Source of the DNA: Deltaproteobacteria bacterium | Lineage (GTDB): Bacteria > Myxococcota_A > UBA9042 | Direction: 5' to 3' | Length of the DNA stretch: 64,000 bases | Assembly (NCBI GenBank): GCA_020632665.1 | Contig: JACKFC010000023.1 | Location: 1-64,000, forward strand | Shown: positions 44,809 through 54,758 of the stretch, piece after piece | How positions within the stretch are numbered: the stretch's first letter is position 1 | Layout of the letters: each line of letters begins with the position of its first letter | Program-made: the position numbers and the translations under genes | The notes under the pieces: model-generated | Seen by the model: the letters and a program-made list of their open reading frames with translations, nothing else | Told to the model about the DNA's origin: nothing | The model's database searches: none

Positions 44809-45777
44809 CTAATGACCGTGCGCCTCGTCACCGTGGCCGGCGGTGGCCATGGAGAGGTAGACGGTCGAGAGCATGACGAACACCACCGTCTGCACGACGC
44901 AGACCAGCAGACCCATGAACATCACGGGCAGCGGCACCAGCGGAAGCTGGAAGTAGGTGAACTCGAACAGCACGTTGTGGTCGCCGGTCATATTGCCCAT
45001 CAGGCGCAGCGAGAGCGAGATCGGGCGGACGAGGTGACCGATCACCTCGATGACGACCATCAGCGGCGCGAGGGCGAGCACCGGACCCATGAAGTGCTGG
45101 GCGTAGTGCACCGGACCCTGCGCCTTCAGGCCCGCGTAGTGCGTGGCGAAGAAGACCGTCAGGCCCATGCCGATATTGGTGTTGAGGTTGTCGGTCGCCG
45201 GCGCGCCGAAGGGCATCAGCGCCAGCACGTTCATCACGAAGATGTACACCGCGAGGGTGCCGACGATCGGGAAGTACCGACGGGCGTAATCCTCGCCCAT
45301 CATGTCCTTCATCAGGTTCCAGACCGCGCCGACCACCACTTCGAAGAAGAGCAGCGGGCCGATCTTGGTCGCGGGCAGCACGCCGGCGTCGGCGTCGGCG
45401 CTGAGCCGGCCGCGAGCGGCGAAGGCCAGACCGAGGACGATGAAGAGCGCGACGAGCGCCCAGACGACGTGGCCGATGTGGCCGTGCTCGACGAAGTTCT
45501 CCTTGTCGACCAAGGAGGTCTCGAGCGGCGTGCCCTTCACCGCGCTGCGCATCGCGTGCTCGGTGTCGTGGCTGATCAGCATGTTGACCAGCGAGAAGTG
45601 GCGCAGGTGCTCCTTCTCGGCGGCGGGATCGTGCGCATCCTCGCCGTGGGCCGCAGCAGCGCCGTGCACCCCCTCGGGAGCGGAAGCGTGCGCAACGGGA
45701 GAGAGCAACAGCGCACCGGCCGCCAGCAGAGCTGCGAGACCAACGCGGACGGCGCCCTTGATACGAGCGTTCGTCAT
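44809..45777 (-). CDS. atpB: ATP synthase F0 subunit a
   Basis: The 322-residue membrane protein has a signal-like N-terminus and an unusual His/Ala-rich stretch (about 35-60) before the first core helix. The essential channel arginine lies in RPISLSLRLMGNM. It forms the proton or sodium half-channels next to the c-ring. The C-terminus is also His-rich (GHGDEAHGH). GGAGGTGA precedes the ATG, and it overlaps the atpI stop by 4 nt. Confidence 0.94.
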   Translation of the reverse strand: MTNARIKGAVRVGLAALLAAGALLLSPVAHASAPEGVHGAAAAHGEDAHDPAAEKEHLRHFSLVNMLISHDTEHAMRSAVKGTPLETSLVDKENFVEHGHIGHVVWALVALFIVLGLAFAARGRLSADADAGVLPATKIGPLLFFEVVVGAVWNLMKDMMGEDYARRYFPIVGTLAVYIFVMNVLALMPFGAPATDNLNTNIGMGLTVFFATHYAGLKAQGPVHYAQHFMGPVLALAPLMVVIEVIGHLVRPISLSLRLMGNMTGDHNVLFEFTYFQLPLVPLPVMFMGLLVCVVQTVVFVMLSTVYLSMATAGHGDEAHGH

Positions 45778-46160
45778 CCCTTCACCTCCACCTCGGCGTC
45801 ACCGCCGAGGCCGAGCAATGCCGACCCGAGCCACATCGCCGGCGCGACCGAGATCCCGACGACGAACGCCACCGGATGGGGGCGAAGCAGCAGCATCACC
45901 GCGCCGACCGCGCCCAAGAGCAGCAGCATCTTGGCGAAGAGCAGCCCGGACGCCGCACCGCGGGTGGTGGACTCCGGCGAGGTCATCCGCTGGGTCAATA
46001 CGGCGAGGGCGCGGGCGTTGAGGCCGCCGAGCAGAAAGCCCGCCCCGGCACCGATCAACACCTCGCGCGTGCCGAACGCGGCCGCCGACGCGATCGCGAG
46101 CAGCGCCACCATCAGGTGGGCCACTTCGACCTTGCGTAGCATGCGGCTGCGTGCGTCCAT
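45774..46160 (-). CDS. atpI: ATP synthase subunit I-like membrane protein
   Basis: The protein is about 128 residues from the ATG at 46160, with four hydrophobic helices, and lies just before atpB as atpI does. AtpI-type proteins assist c-ring assembly. An in-frame ATG at 46265 would add 35 polar residues that do not look conserved; no clear ribosome site decides between them. It is divergent from the giant Cys-rich gene. Confidence 0.75.
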   Translation of the reverse strand: MDARSRMLRKVEVAHLMVALLAIASAAAFGTREVLIGAGAGFLLGGLNARALAVLTQRMTSPESTTRGAASGLLFAKMLLLLGAVGAVMLLLRPHPVAFVVGISVAPAMWLGSALLGLGGDAEVEVKG

Positions 46161-46462
46161 CTCGCCGTCCAAGGATCCCGCTCCGACTTGAAAATCGTCG
46201 CGATTCCCGGTTGTTGAGTCGTGTTTCCGGGGGGTTCCCCGGCGACCCGGCGCGCTTGGTATCATGGTAGGGATAGGTGGTCAAGGCGAGTCAGGCCGGC
46301 AAAAGCGCAACCGTGGGGCCCTACACGGTGCCGACGAACGGCCGGACGGCGGAGAAGATGCAGCGCTTCCCGGGGGTATCCCGAACGGCAGATGACACGC
46401 GCCCGGCAGTCCGGCACGCTGCTGATCGCGGAGACCCTGCCCCTGCCCCGGAGCCCTCGACC
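46161..46462. other. Divergent intergenic region between atpI and the giant Cys-rich gene
   Basis: About 300 bp should carry promoters for the atp genes (minus) and the giant lipoprotein (plus). A small hairpin ccgggg/ccccgg (46227-46242) and a TATCAT hexamer (46260) are present, but no convincing -35/-10 pair. No gene or RNA signal was found. Confidence 0.5.
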
Positions 46463-49400
46463 ATGCTGCGAACCCGTCGATTTTCTGCGTCTACGCGCGC
46501 GATCGTGGTCGCGATCGCGACGCTCTGGACGCTCTCCGGCTGCGATGGCGGTCCCGGCGCAGCGGGCGGCCAGACGGACGTGCAGACCGATACCGCGCCG
46601 GGTGACGGGACGCTGCTCGACACTGGCTCGGGCGCAGACGTGGTGGTCGACGCCGTGGTCGACGGCAACGCCGGCGACGGCACCGACGCGGTGGTGGGCG
46701 AGATCGTCGAGGACGTCGTCACCGACGTGGTGACCGACGTGGTGACCGACGTGGTGACCGACGTGGTCACCGACGCCGGACCAACCGACGCGGCGGTCGA
46801 GGACGTCGCGATCGTCGACGCACAGGACGCCGAGGCGGGCGAGATCGTGGCCGGACCGTGCACCGAGGCCGCGGACTGCCCGAGCCCGGAGAACCCCTGC
46901 GAAGCTGCGAGCTGCAACGCGGGCGTCTGTGGCGGCAAGCCGATCCCGGACGGCCTGGCCTGCGAGACCGGCTCGCCCTGCGTCGCCCTCGCGCAGTGCA
47001 AGGCGGGCGTCTGCACCGTCGAGAAGACCAAGACCTGCGACGACGCCAATATCTGCACCGCCGATAGCTGCGACGTCGCGATCGGCGGCTGCGTGCACAA
47101 GCCCACGCTCAACGGCGTGGTCTGCACCGACGGCAACCTCTGCACCTTGTCCGCCTCCTGCTTCGGTGGCGCCTGCTTCGCCTCGAACCAGGTCCAATGC
47201 GACGACGGCGACCCGTGCACCAAGGATCTCTGCAACGCCGGCACCGGCGCCTGCATCTTCCAGCCCGCGGGTGCCGGGGCCGCCTGCGACGACGGCTTCG
47301 CCTGCACTGAGAACGATACCTGCAACACCGAGGGCGCCTGCATCGGTGGGAAGAATACCTGCACCTGCAAGAGCAACCTCGACTGCGCGGCGAAGGAAGA
47401 CGGCGACGTCTGCAACGGCACCCTCTATTGCGACAGCGAGACGGGCACCTGCGAGATCAGCCCGGCCTCGATCGTCACCTGCCCGGCGAACGCCGAAGGC
47501 CCCTGCCAACTCGACGCCTGCGACCCGAAGACCGGCATCTGCTCGGTGAAGCCCGCCGATCCGGGCGTCCCCTGCGACGATGGCAACATCTGCAGCCAGG
47601 GCGACGGCTGCGACGGCCTCGGCGCCTGCAAGGGCGGACTCAACATCTGCGCCTGCCTGCAGGACCAGGACTGCATCGCCAAGGACGACGGCAACCCCTG
47701 CAACGGCACGCTCTACTGCGATAAGTCGGCCGCGCCCTTCCAGTGCAAGACCAACCCGGCGTCGGTCATCGTCTGCGACAAGAGCAACGACACCTATTGC
47801 ACCGCCAATACCTGCCTCGAGAGCAACGGCCAGTGCACGATGCAGGCCCGCGAGAACGGCACCTTCTGCACCGACGGCGACGCCTGCACGACCGGCGACG
47901 CATGCCTCGCCGGCGCCTGCAAGCCGGGCAAGGACGTCTGCGGCTGCACCCAGGACAGCGATTGCGCCAGCTTCGAGGACGACAACCTCTGCAACGCCTC
48001 GTTCTTCTGCAACCTGCAGAGCAAGCAATGCGAGCCGAACCCGGCGACGATCGTGGTCTGCCCGACCGACGGCGACACCTTCTGCAAGCACGCCGAGTGC
48101 GAGCCCAAGACCGGCAAATGCGTCGACAAGCCCGACCACGTCGGCAAGGCCTGCGACGACGGCACCGATTGCACCGTCGGCGAGGTCTGCGACCTGGCCG
48201 GCGAGTGCACCGCGACCAACAACACCTGCCTCTGCAACCAGGACAGCGATTGCCTCGGCAAGGAGGACGGTGACGTCTGCAACGGCACGATGTTCTGCAA
48301 CCAGGCCGAGCACGAGTGCCAGGTCAACCCGGCGACGATCATCACCTGCCCGACCGCCGACGATACGGCGTGCATCCACAGCGTCTGCGCGCCGAAGACC
48401 GGCAAATGCAGCCTGAAGCCGCGCAACGACGGCCAGAGCTGCGACGCCGACGGCAACAACTGCACCGCCGGCGACTATTGCAAGCAGGGCAGCTGCGTCG
48501 CCGGCAAGAACGCCTGCCAATGCGAGAAGGACGAGGATTGCGGGCCGTACGAGAAGGACGACCTGTGCAGCCTGCTCTACTGCGACGTGCCGACCAATAC
48601 CTGCAAGCCGAACCCAGGCACGGTGGTCGTCTGCTCGAAGGCGAGCGACTCCTTCTGTGCGCAGAACCTCTGCGACCCGAAGACCGGCAAATGCGCGATG
48701 GTGTCGCAGCACTCCGGCCAAGCCTGCGACGCCGACGGCAGCGCCTGCACCGAGGGCGATACCTGCCTCGAGGGCGCCTGCAAGGCGGGGCCGAACGTCT
48801 GCGAGTGCAAGAACGATCAGGATTGCGCCGCCAAGGACGACGGCAACCCCTGCACCGGCACGCTCTTCTGCTCGCCGGAGGGCAAGTGTGCGGTCAACCC
48901 GAGCTCGGTCGTCAGCTGCGAGGCGGGCAGCGACACCACCTGCGCGAAGAACCTCTGCGACCCGAAGACCGGCAAATGCGCGATGACGCCGGTCAACCTC
49001 AACGTCCCCTGCGGCGCAGGCACCCTCTGCACCGGCGTGCCGCTCTGCGACGCCACCGGCGCCTGCAAGGGCGACGGCAAGAAGGTCGACTGCGACGACA
49101 AGAACCCCTGCACGACCGATAGCTGCGACGACTACAAGGGCTGCCTGCACGCCCCGGGCAGCGGCGCGACCTGCGACGACGGCAACCTCTGCACCACCGA
49201 CGAGGTCTGCCTCAACGGCAACTGCGTCGGCGCCGCCGTGCAATGTACCGAAGGCACGCCCTGCACGATCGACAGCTGCCACCCGACCAAGGGCTGCCAA
49301 TACGTGCCGCGCCCGGGCGCCTGCAGCGACGGCGACGCCTGCACGACTGGCGATACCTGCGTCGGCAAGCTCTGCGTCGGTGATTCCCTCGCCTGCAAAG

Positions 49401-52400
49401 ACGGCAACCCCTGCACCGACGACGCCTGCGACAAGGACAAGGGCTGCGTCTTCACGCCGAATTCCGCCGCCTGCAACGACGACGACGCCTGCACCAAGGC
49501 CGATTCCTGCGCCGGCGGGAGCTGCGCCGGCCTGCCGCTGCAGGTCAGCGTCGACTGCGACGACGGCAACAGCTGCACGGTCGAGGGCTGCGACAAGGAC
49601 GCGGGCTGCACGACCAGCAAGCCTCTGATCCCGTGCGACGACGGCGACCCATGCAGCACCGGCGACACCTGCGAGAACGGCGCCTGCAAATCCGGCACTG
49701 GCGCGCTGTGCAACGACAAGAACCCCTGCACGCTCGACAAATGCAGCATCAAGGACGGCTGCAGCTTCGTCGATCTGCCCACCGGCACGACCTGCACCGA
49801 CGGGATGCCCTGCACCGGCACGGCCGCCTGCAACGAGGGCAAATGCCTGATGGTCACACCAAAATCCTGCGACGACAGCGATCCGTGCACGACCGATAGC
49901 TGCGACCCGGGCACCGGTGATTGCAAGCACGCCCCGCAGACCGGCGCGAGCTGCGACGACGGCAGCGTCTGCACCGACCAGGACGTCTGCGTGAAGGGCT
50001 CGTGCAAGGGCACGACGATCCCGCTCGCCATCGCCTGCAAGGAAGGCACGGCCTGCACCGAGGACAGCTGCCACCCGCTGCTCGGCTGCCAATACAAGGC
50101 CCGCACCGGCGCCTGTGACGACGGCAACGCCTGCACCGAAAAAGACGGCTGCCAGGGCAAGACCTGCGTCGGCGCGAAGGTCGACTGCGACGACAACAAC
50201 GCCTGCACCGACGACGGCTGCGACGCCGACAAGGGCTGCACCCACGTGGCCAATACGGCGACCTGCGACGACGGCGACGCCTGCACCAAGGACGACGCCT
50301 GCGCCGGCAGCACGTGCGGCGGCAAGGCGCTCGATCCGAAGGTCGACTGCGACGACGGCAACAGCTGCACCGTCGAGGGCTGCGACAAGACCACGGGCTG
50401 CACCGTGAGCAAGCCGGCGATCCCGTGCGACGACGCCAACCTCTGCACCAAGGGCGATACCTGCAGCAACGGCAGCTGCAAGGCCGGCGGCGCGAGCCCG
50501 TGCGTCGACAGCGACCCGTGCACGACCGATAGCTGCAATCCGACCCAGGGTTGCGCATTCACCAAGGTCGCCTCGGGGACGCCGTGCGACGACGGACTGC
50601 TCTGCACCTCGACCGCGGCGTGCACCAGCGCCGGCGCCTGCAAGCGCGTGCTGCCGAAGGATTGCGACGACGACAACCCCTGCACGACCGACGCCTGCCT
50701 GGAGAGCAAGGGCTGCGACCACCAGGCCGCGACCGCGACCAATATCGCCTGCGACGACGGCGACGCCTGCACCGCGGCGACGACCTGCAAGGCCGGCACC
50801 TGCCAGGGCGGCGCAAAGGTCGACTGCGACGACGGCGAGGCCTGCACCGACGATAGCTGCGAGGCCGACGTCGGCTGCCTGCACAAGGCGCGGGTCGAGG
50901 GCAGCGTCTGCGCCGACGGCGTCGCCTGCCAGGTCGCGGGCACCTGCACCAAGGGCGTCTGCGTCGGAGCGGTGCGGCGGGCCTTCGTGCAGGCGAGCAC
51001 CGGCGACGGCGGCAGCTGCGAGGACGCGCTTTCGCATGGCGACGGCAGCTACACCTTCGTCGGCTCGCGCAGCGTCGACGGCAAGGCGCGGCCCCTGTGG
51101 ATGCGGGTCCGCTTCAACGGCAAGGCGATGGCCGAGAAGACCGACCCGAACCTGGTCGGCGGCTGGAACAAGGCGGTGAAGAACGCCGGCGGCTGGGTGG
51201 TCGCGGGCTGGTCCGACGCCGGCTCGGCCGGCGCGCTACAGGGCGTGTTGGCCCAGATCGATCTCGCCGGCGCGGTGACCAAGACCACGGTGCTGGGCGG
51301 CCTGAAGGACGATCGCTTCGCCGCCGTCACGAGCCTCGGCAGCGGCTGGCTCGCCGTCGGCTCGACGCTGAGCGCCGGCGCGGGCTTGGAGGACGGCTGG
51401 CTGGTCGGCTTCGACGCCAAGCTGAACAAGACCTGGGAGAAGGTGACGGGCCTGGTCGTGACCGACGTGCTGACCGACGTCGCGGTGACCACGGGCGGCG
51501 CGGTCGCGGTCGGCCGCTCGGGCACGCAGGGCTGGACGGTGAAAGTCGACGCCAGCGGCAAGGTGCTCTGGGAGCAGCGCGTCGCCGCGAACCACGAGAG
51601 CATCGCCCCGCTGGCGAACGGGAACGTGCTGGTCGGCAGCGGCCAGGGCGCTTGGACCAAGCTCTACGAGGTCGCCACCGCCGACGGCGTCCACACCGAG
51701 CGCGGCAAGGCCCAAATCGGCTATGGCCCGAAAGATCTGCGGATCATCGACCTGCGGCAGCGCGCCGACGGCGGCTGGGTCGGGGCGGTCTCCATCTCGG
51801 ACTACCACGGCTACAAGCGCGGCATGGTCGTCTTCGACAAGGACTACACGCTGCTCTGGGGCGACGTGGTGCCGCTGGCGACCAATGTGAAGGACGCCTC
51901 GCGGCTCGCGGCGGCGGTGCCGACCGATGGAACCAGCGGCATGGTCGTGCACAGCCAGGGCTGCGGCATCGTCCGCTCCGACGCGTGGGGCCACTTTACC
52001 TGCGAGAGCGCCGGTGATTGCCACGCCAAGACCTTCGCCGACTGCGACGACAACGACGCCTGCACCCAATTCGATTGGTGCGACAAAGGCACCTGCGTGC
52101 ACCCGGCCGACAAGACCGTGACCTGCGCCGACGACGGCAAGGTCTGCACCAAGGATTTCTGCAACAAGCAGACCGGCAAATGCCAATACGACAACCTCGC
52201 CGACGGCACCGAGTGCAACAATCTCGGCAGCAAATGCGCATTCGGCGGCAAGTGCGATGCCGGCACGTGCAAGGGAGCGCAGATCAGCCCCTGGATCTTC
52301 GCGACGCACGCCGCCATCGCCGGCAAGACCTTCCACGCCAGCGGCATGGCGACGCGCGGCGAAGTCGACGCCGACGGCACGATCCGGGCCTTCGGGCGCA

Positions 52401-54694
52401 ACGGCGCCGGCAACCTCTGGTTCGGCAGCTTCGACGTCGAAGGCCAGCTGCAGCAGAGTCACGCCTGGCCCGAGGCCAAGGGCAACGGCTCGGGCAACTA
52501 CGGCATCAGCGACGTGGTCGGCGGCGGCTGGTGGGGCAACCAGAAGTTGCTCGCGGCCGGCTTCAAGACCTGGGGCGGCGCGACGACGCATGCCGAGTCG
52601 CGCGTGGTGCGGGTCGACGGGACCAACAGGGTCTGGTCGCGCGACCTGGGCGACGGCAACAGCCTCGCGGTCGACGCCAAGGCGAGCGCGGCAGGAAAGA
52701 TGCTCTTCACCCTGGTGCGCGACGAGCAGAGCGCGACCTCGGGGCCGATGAGCTACGTCATCTACCGCACCTGGCTCGACAACGGACAGCACCTGCGGAC
52801 CGCGCACGATATGGGCGGCACCGACAACGTGCCCAGCCGCCTGGAGGTCACCCCGGACGGCGGCGCGGTGCTGGTCGGCCGCACCCAGGTCGCTGGCGCG
52901 TGGCACCAGTCGATGCTGAAGGTCGACGTCAACGCCAACGCGCAATGGGCCTTCGCCGATGGGCCGGATCTCGCGGTCTACGACGTCGCGTGGACCAAGG
53001 CCGGCCCGGTGATGATGGGCCGCGATCAGCTGACCCAGGCCGGCCAGACGGTCTACTACCTGACGCTCGACGCGCGCACGACGACCGGCGCCAAGCGTTG
53101 GAACAAGAAGTACCTGTTGGAGAACTTCACCCACCCGAACCAATTCGTGCCCTACGCCATCGCCGGCCACGGCGACCGCCTGATCGCGGTCTCACGGGCG
53201 GACGCTCCGGGTGGCGGCATGGCCTGGCTCGGCTTCGACAAGGTCGGCAACCAGGTCGTGGATCGCCGCAGCAGCCATGGCTACTACGAGGCCTACGGCG
53301 ACATTGCAGGATACCCCGACGGCGGTTGGGTGGCATTCGGTACCGATTTCCCCTCGGGTCAGGCGACGCCGCCGGTCCGCATCACCCGCACCACGCCCTT
53401 CGGCAACTGGGATTGCGCCGCCGAGGGCAAATGCGCGGGCAAGCTGCTGGCGGATTGTGACGACAACGACAGCTGCACGATCGACGTCTGTGATGCGCAA
53501 CAGGGGTGCGCCCACGTGCCGATGAGCGCAGGCGTGGCCTGTGCCGACGACGGCGACCTCTGCACCCTGGACGACACCTGCAAGGAGGTGAACGGCAAGC
53601 TGACCTGCACGGGTGGGACGCCGAAGGTTTGCGCCGACGACGTCGTCTGCAACGACGCGGCGTGCGACTCCAAGACGGGCGACTGCGTCTACAGCCCCGA
53701 GAAGGACGGCAATGCCTGCAACGACGGTGACGCGTGCACGACGGACGACGGCTGCAGCGGTGGTGTCTGCAAGGGCGGAACCGACACCTGCTCGACCTAC
53801 AGCGAAGGCTTCGACTGCGACGCCAACGGCAAGCCGCTCAGCAGCGGCTGGACCTTTGGTACTCCGATGCCCGGGAGCAAGGCGACCTTCGCGATCGACG
53901 CCGTCCCCGCCGAGATGAAGCCGTACGGCGGCAATTGCACGCTCAACCTCAATGACGACAAGGGCGTGTGGAGCAACGTAGCCGCGGATGGCAAACACCA
54001 TGTGCACCCCGACGGCTGGGCAACAAGTCCGGTTCTCGACGTGCCGACCGGCGACCAGATCGTGCTTCAGCTCATGGAGGCGGTCGACGGCAAAGACGGC
54101 CACCTTCAAGCGATGTCGCGCTACCTCGAGATCAGCGACGACGAATTCAAGACCGTCGAGACGCGCGTGCTCAGCAACCAGTGGCCAGGCTCGGGCGGCT
54201 CGACCTGGCACCGTCGACAGTTCTCGCTGAACAACTGGGCCGGCAAGAAGGTCCGCCTCCGGTTCCGCTGGCATCAGCGCTATTTCAACGCGAACCAAGA
54301 CAACTTCACGGGCAAGGGCTGGTTCATCGACAACCTGAAGATCCGCACAAAGAACTCGTGCAATACGACGGAGGACTGCCGCGTCGACGGCATCTGGGCC
54401 GATCCCTGCGGCGCACACAGCTGCAACAACGGCTTCTGTGAGCGGAGCAAGGCCCTGGCCGACGGCGCGAGCTGCACGTTCTCGACCGATGGCTGCTACG
54501 CACCAGGCAAATGCCACGCGGGTGTCTGCTTCGGCTCCTACGACAGCTGCCCCGGGGATGGAGACGTCTGCACGCTCGACATCTGCTTCTCCGGCAACTG
54601 CAAGTCCTATCCCGCTGCGAGCTATACCGCCAACGCGGTCTGTGACGATGGCAAGGTCTGCGGCAACTCGTCGCAGTGCGATACGCCCTTGTAG
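46463..54694 (+). CDS. Giant Cys-rich repeat lipoprotein
   Basis: The 2743-residue lipoprotein has lipobox LSGC (Cys27), then a Val/Asp/Thr-rich stretch with tandem VVTD units. Dozens of cysteine-rich units of the CDDGNxCTxDxC type fill about residues 133-1504. Two beta-propeller-like segments (about 1506-1846 and 1941-2317) are separated by Cys repeats; their strands alternate with GWVVAGWSD- and GGAVLVGRT-like motifs. A jelly-roll-like domain (about 2447-2630) with WFIDNLKI and a final Cys-rich part end the protein. The ATG at 46463 has GGAG 9 nt upstream. The architecture suggests a long, rigid, disulfide-stabilised surface fibre or adhesin. Confidence 0.85.
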   Translation: MLRTRRFSASTRAIVVAIATLWTLSGCDGGPGAAGGQTDVQTDTAPGDGTLLDTGSGADVVVDAVVDGNAGDGTDAVVGEIVEDVVTDVVTDVVTDVVTDVVTDAGPTDAAVEDVAIVDAQDAEAGEIVAGPCTEAADCPSPENPCEAASCNAGVCGGKPIPDGLACETGSPCVALAQCKAGVCTVEKTKTCDDANICTADSCDVAIGGCVHKPTLNGVVCTDGNLCTLSASCFGGACFASNQVQCDDGDPCTKDLCNAGTGACIFQPAGAGAACDDGFACTENDTCNTEGACIGGKNTCTCKSNLDCAAKEDGDVCNGTLYCDSETGTCEISPASIVTCPANAEGPCQLDACDPKTGICSVKPADPGVPCDDGNICSQGDGCDGLGACKGGLNICACLQDQDCIAKDDGNPCNGTLYCDKSAAPFQCKTNPASVIVCDKSNDTYCTANTCLESNGQCTMQARENGTFCTDGDACTTGDACLAGACKPGKDVCGCTQDSDCASFEDDNLCNASFFCNLQSKQCEPNPATIVVCPTDGDTFCKHAECEPKTGKCVDKPDHVGKACDDGTDCTVGEVCDLAGECTATNNTCLCNQDSDCLGKEDGDVCNGTMFCNQAEHECQVNPATIITCPTADDTACIHSVCAPKTGKCSLKPRNDGQSCDADGNNCTAGDYCKQGSCVAGKNACQCEKDEDCGPYEKDDLCSLLYCDVPTNTCKPNPGTVVVCSKASDSFCAQNLCDPKTGKCAMVSQHSGQACDADGSACTEGDTCLEGACKAGPNVCECKNDQDCAAKDDGNPCTGTLFCSPEGKCAVNPSSVVSCEAGSDTTCAKNLCDPKTGKCAMTPVNLNVPCGAGTLCTGVPLCDATGACKGDGKKVDCDDKNPCTTDSCDDYKGCLHAPGSGATCDDGNLCTTDEVCLNGNCVGAAVQCTEGTPCTIDSCHPTKGCQYVPRPGACSDGDACTTGDTCVGKLCVGDSLACKDGNPCTDDACDKDKGCVFTPNSAACNDDDACTKADSCAGGSCAGLPLQVSVDCDDGNSCTVEGCDKDAGCTTSKPLIPCDDGDPCSTGDTCENGACKSGTGALCNDKNPCTLDKCSIKDGCSFVDLPTGTTCTDGMPCTGTAACNEGKCLMVTPKSCDDSDPCTTDSCDPGTGDCKHAPQTGASCDDGSVCTDQDVCVKGSCKGTTIPLAIACKEGTACTEDSCHPLLGCQYKARTGACDDGNACTEKDGCQGKTCVGAKVDCDDNNACTDDGCDADKGCTHVANTATCDDGDACTKDDACAGSTCGGKALDPKVDCDDGNSCTVEGCDKTTGCTVSKPAIPCDDANLCTKGDTCSNGSCKAGGASPCVDSDPCTTDSCNPTQGCAFTKVASGTPCDDGLLCTSTAACTSAGACKRVLPKDCDDDNPCTTDACLESKGCDHQAATATNIACDDGDACTAATTCKAGTCQGGAKVDCDDGEACTDDSCEADVGCLHKARVEGSVCADGVACQVAGTCTKGVCVGAVRRAFVQASTGDGGSCEDALSHGDGSYTFVGSRSVDGKARPLWMRVRFNGKAMAEKTDPNLVGGWNKAVKNAGGWVVAGWSDAGSAGALQGVLAQIDLAGAVTKTTVLGGLKDDRFAAVTSLGSGWLAVGSTLSAGAGLEDGWLVGFDAKLNKTWEKVTGLVVTDVLTDVAVTTGGAVAVGRSGTQGWTVKVDASGKVLWEQRVAANHESIAPLANGNVLVGSGQGAWTKLYEVATADGVHTERGKAQIGYGPKDLRIIDLRQRADGGWVGAVSISDYHGYKRGMVVFDKDYTLLWGDVVPLATNVKDASRLAAAVPTDGTSGMVVHSQGCGIVRSDAWGHFTCESAGDCHAKTFADCDDNDACTQFDWCDKGTCVHPADKTVTCADDGKVCTKDFCNKQTGKCQYDNLADGTECNNLGSKCAFGGKCDAGTCKGAQISPWIFATHAAIAGKTFHASGMATRGEVDADGTIRAFGRNGAGNLWFGSFDVEGQLQQSHAWPEAKGNGSGNYGISDVVGGGWWGNQKLLAAGFKTWGGATTHAESRVVRVDGTNRVWSRDLGDGNSLAVDAKASAAGKMLFTLVRDEQSATSGPMSYVIYRTWLDNGQHLRTAHDMGGTDNVPSRLEVTPDGGAVLVGRTQVAGAWHQSMLKVDVNANAQWAFADGPDLAVYDVAWTKAGPVMMGRDQLTQAGQTVYYLTLDARTTTGAKRWNKKYLLENFTHPNQFVPYAIAGHGDRLIAVSRADAPGGGMAWLGFDKVGNQVVDRRSSHGYYEAYGDIAGYPDGGWVAFGTDFPSGQATPPVRITRTTPFGNWDCAAEGKCAGKLLADCDDNDSCTIDVCDAQQGCAHVPMSAGVACADDGDLCTLDDTCKEVNGKLTCTGGTPKVCADDVVCNDAACDSKTGDCVYSPEKDGNACNDGDACTTDDGCSGGVCKGGTDTCSTYSEGFDCDANGKPLSSGWTFGTPMPGSKATFAIDAVPAEMKPYGGNCTLNLNDDKGVWSNVAADGKHHVHPDGWATSPVLDVPTGDQIVLQLMEAVDGKDGHLQAMSRYLEISDDEFKTVETRVLSNQWPGSGGSTWHRRQFSLNNWAGKKVRLRFRWHQRYFNANQDNFTGKGWFIDNLKIRTKNSCNTTEDCRVDGIWADPCGAHSCNNGFCERSKALADGASCTFSTDGCYAPGKCHAGVCFGSYDSCPGDGDVCTLDICFSGNCKSYPAASYTANAVCDDGKVCGNSSQCDTPL
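46712..46771 (+). repeat. Five tandem 12-bp units (VVTD repeats)
   Basis: The 12-bp unit gacgtggtgacc is repeated five times with third-position changes in the first and last copy. It lies in the linker after the lipid anchor. The unit is a multiple of three, so copy changes would alter length without shifting the frame. Confidence 0.8.
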
Positions 54695-54758
54695 AGCGAC
54701 AACGACGCGCGCTGCTGCAATACTGCGGCCCACGACCGGGTTGAGCCGACGCAGGTAG

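Noticed and set aside
46262..51037. Open frame of 1591 codons on the minus strand opposite the giant Cys-rich gene
   Set aside because: It is the shadow of the repeat units, with biased Ala/Val/Gly sequence, no motifs, and no ribosome site.
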